Shown in pieces: positions 61,370 to 61,388 of a stretch of DNA of 61,388 bases. Origin of the DNA: Lachnospiraceae bacterium (lineage in GTDB: Bacteria > Bacillota > Clostridia > Lachnospirales > Lachnospiraceae). The translations under genes and the position numbers were made by a program. Each line of letters starts with the position of its first letter. Position 1 is the first letter of the stretch. The stretch spans positions 1 through 61,388 of the forward strand of contig SVFB01000098.1 of assembly GCA_015057085.1 (NCBI GenBank). Reading direction: 5' to 3'. The notes beneath the pieces were generated by a model. It worked only from the letters and a program-made list of their open reading frames with translations, ran no database searches and was not told the origin of the DNA.

Positions 61370-61388
61370 TTACCGCCTCGCAGTCATA

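Larger units (their letters stand above)
61027..61388. other. 362-bp gene-free stretch at the window end
   Basis: Holds the dehydratase promoter and operator (61081-61113) and the diverged repeat D (61274-61369). The part 61115-61270 shows nothing recognisable; a plus-strand frame through it is not supported. Confidence 0.6.

Noticed and set aside
1-61388. CRISPR array
   Set aside because: The repeats are few, far apart and different in orientation, with no regular spacers and no cas genes.
1-61388. Insertion sequence or prophage as the source of the catabolic region
   Set aside because: No transposase, integrase or phage gene, no tRNA with a direct repeat and no evident composition break were seen; horizontal origin remains possible but unsupported here.

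Overview
The window looks like chromosome from a strictly anaerobic, gut- or rumen-type clostridium, most likely Lachnospiraceae. This rests on low GC, strong AGGAGG-type ribosome sites, the housekeeping order priA-def-fmt-rsmB-rlmN-prpC-prkC-rsgA-rpe-thiN, CoA-linked dehydratase/Etf chemistry, and many Clostridia-type transporters and LysR regulators. It is an inference from gene content, because no rRNA or tRNA is present. 54 protein genes are called, nearly all on the minus strand; no transposase, prophage or CRISPR array was seen.

Layout. 0.07-5.5 kb: an Lrp-type regulator, a stand-alone RNA polymerase alpha-CTD-like protein and an EF-hand membrane peptide, then a signalling block (REC-HD-GYP, Hpt protein, large hybrid histidine kinase). 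5.8-9.9 kb (+): an ABC-2 exporter followed by azlCD. 9.9-11.7 kb: a chemoreceptor. 11.8-34.7 kb: an accessory catabolic region with an Opp/Dpp-type ABC importer, a ChbG/YdjC deacetylase-like protein, a Gfo/Idh/MocA oxidoreductase, an FMN 2-hydroxy-acid dehydrogenase-like protein, two large duplicated alpha/beta-hydrolases, a subtype-B tannase-like esterase, a small feruloyl-esterase-like hydrolase, a GH3 glycosidase, a lipoprotein, an MFS and a GPH transporter, and three LysR regulators. 35.8-37.2 kb: a second REC-HD-GYP/Hpt pair. 37.3-48.5 kb: the housekeeping operon. 48.5-61.0 kb: a fermentation/respiration cluster with a 2-hydroxyacyl-CoA dehydratase, its activator, a family III CoA transferase, an acyl-CoA ligase, an acyl-CoA dehydrogenase, EtfBA and two MFS carriers.

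How it may work together. None of the four esterases has a signal peptide, so esters or glycosidic conjugates would be imported intact and cut in the cytoplasm; released phenolic or hydroxy acids could then be activated to CoA esters, dehydrated and reduced by the second cluster as an electron sink. That link is a hypothesis. Regulation is partly readable. A 15-bp inverted repeat TTTC-N7-GAAA sits exactly 20 nt upstream of the -35 box at three promoters of the catabolic region, next to two LysR genes with the same recognition helix. A different repeat, AGTC-N7-GACT, sits at the same distance before the GPH/esterase operon, next to a divergent LysR gene. A 12-bp palindrome, CTTGTCGACAAG, marks the dehydratase and ligase promoters.

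The most unusual non-coding feature is a family of about 130-bp structured repeats: an edge copy at 1-36, two near-identical copies at 5593-5722 and 30551-30680, and a diverged copy at 61274-61369. They keep a multi-hairpin fold while the hairpin sequences change.
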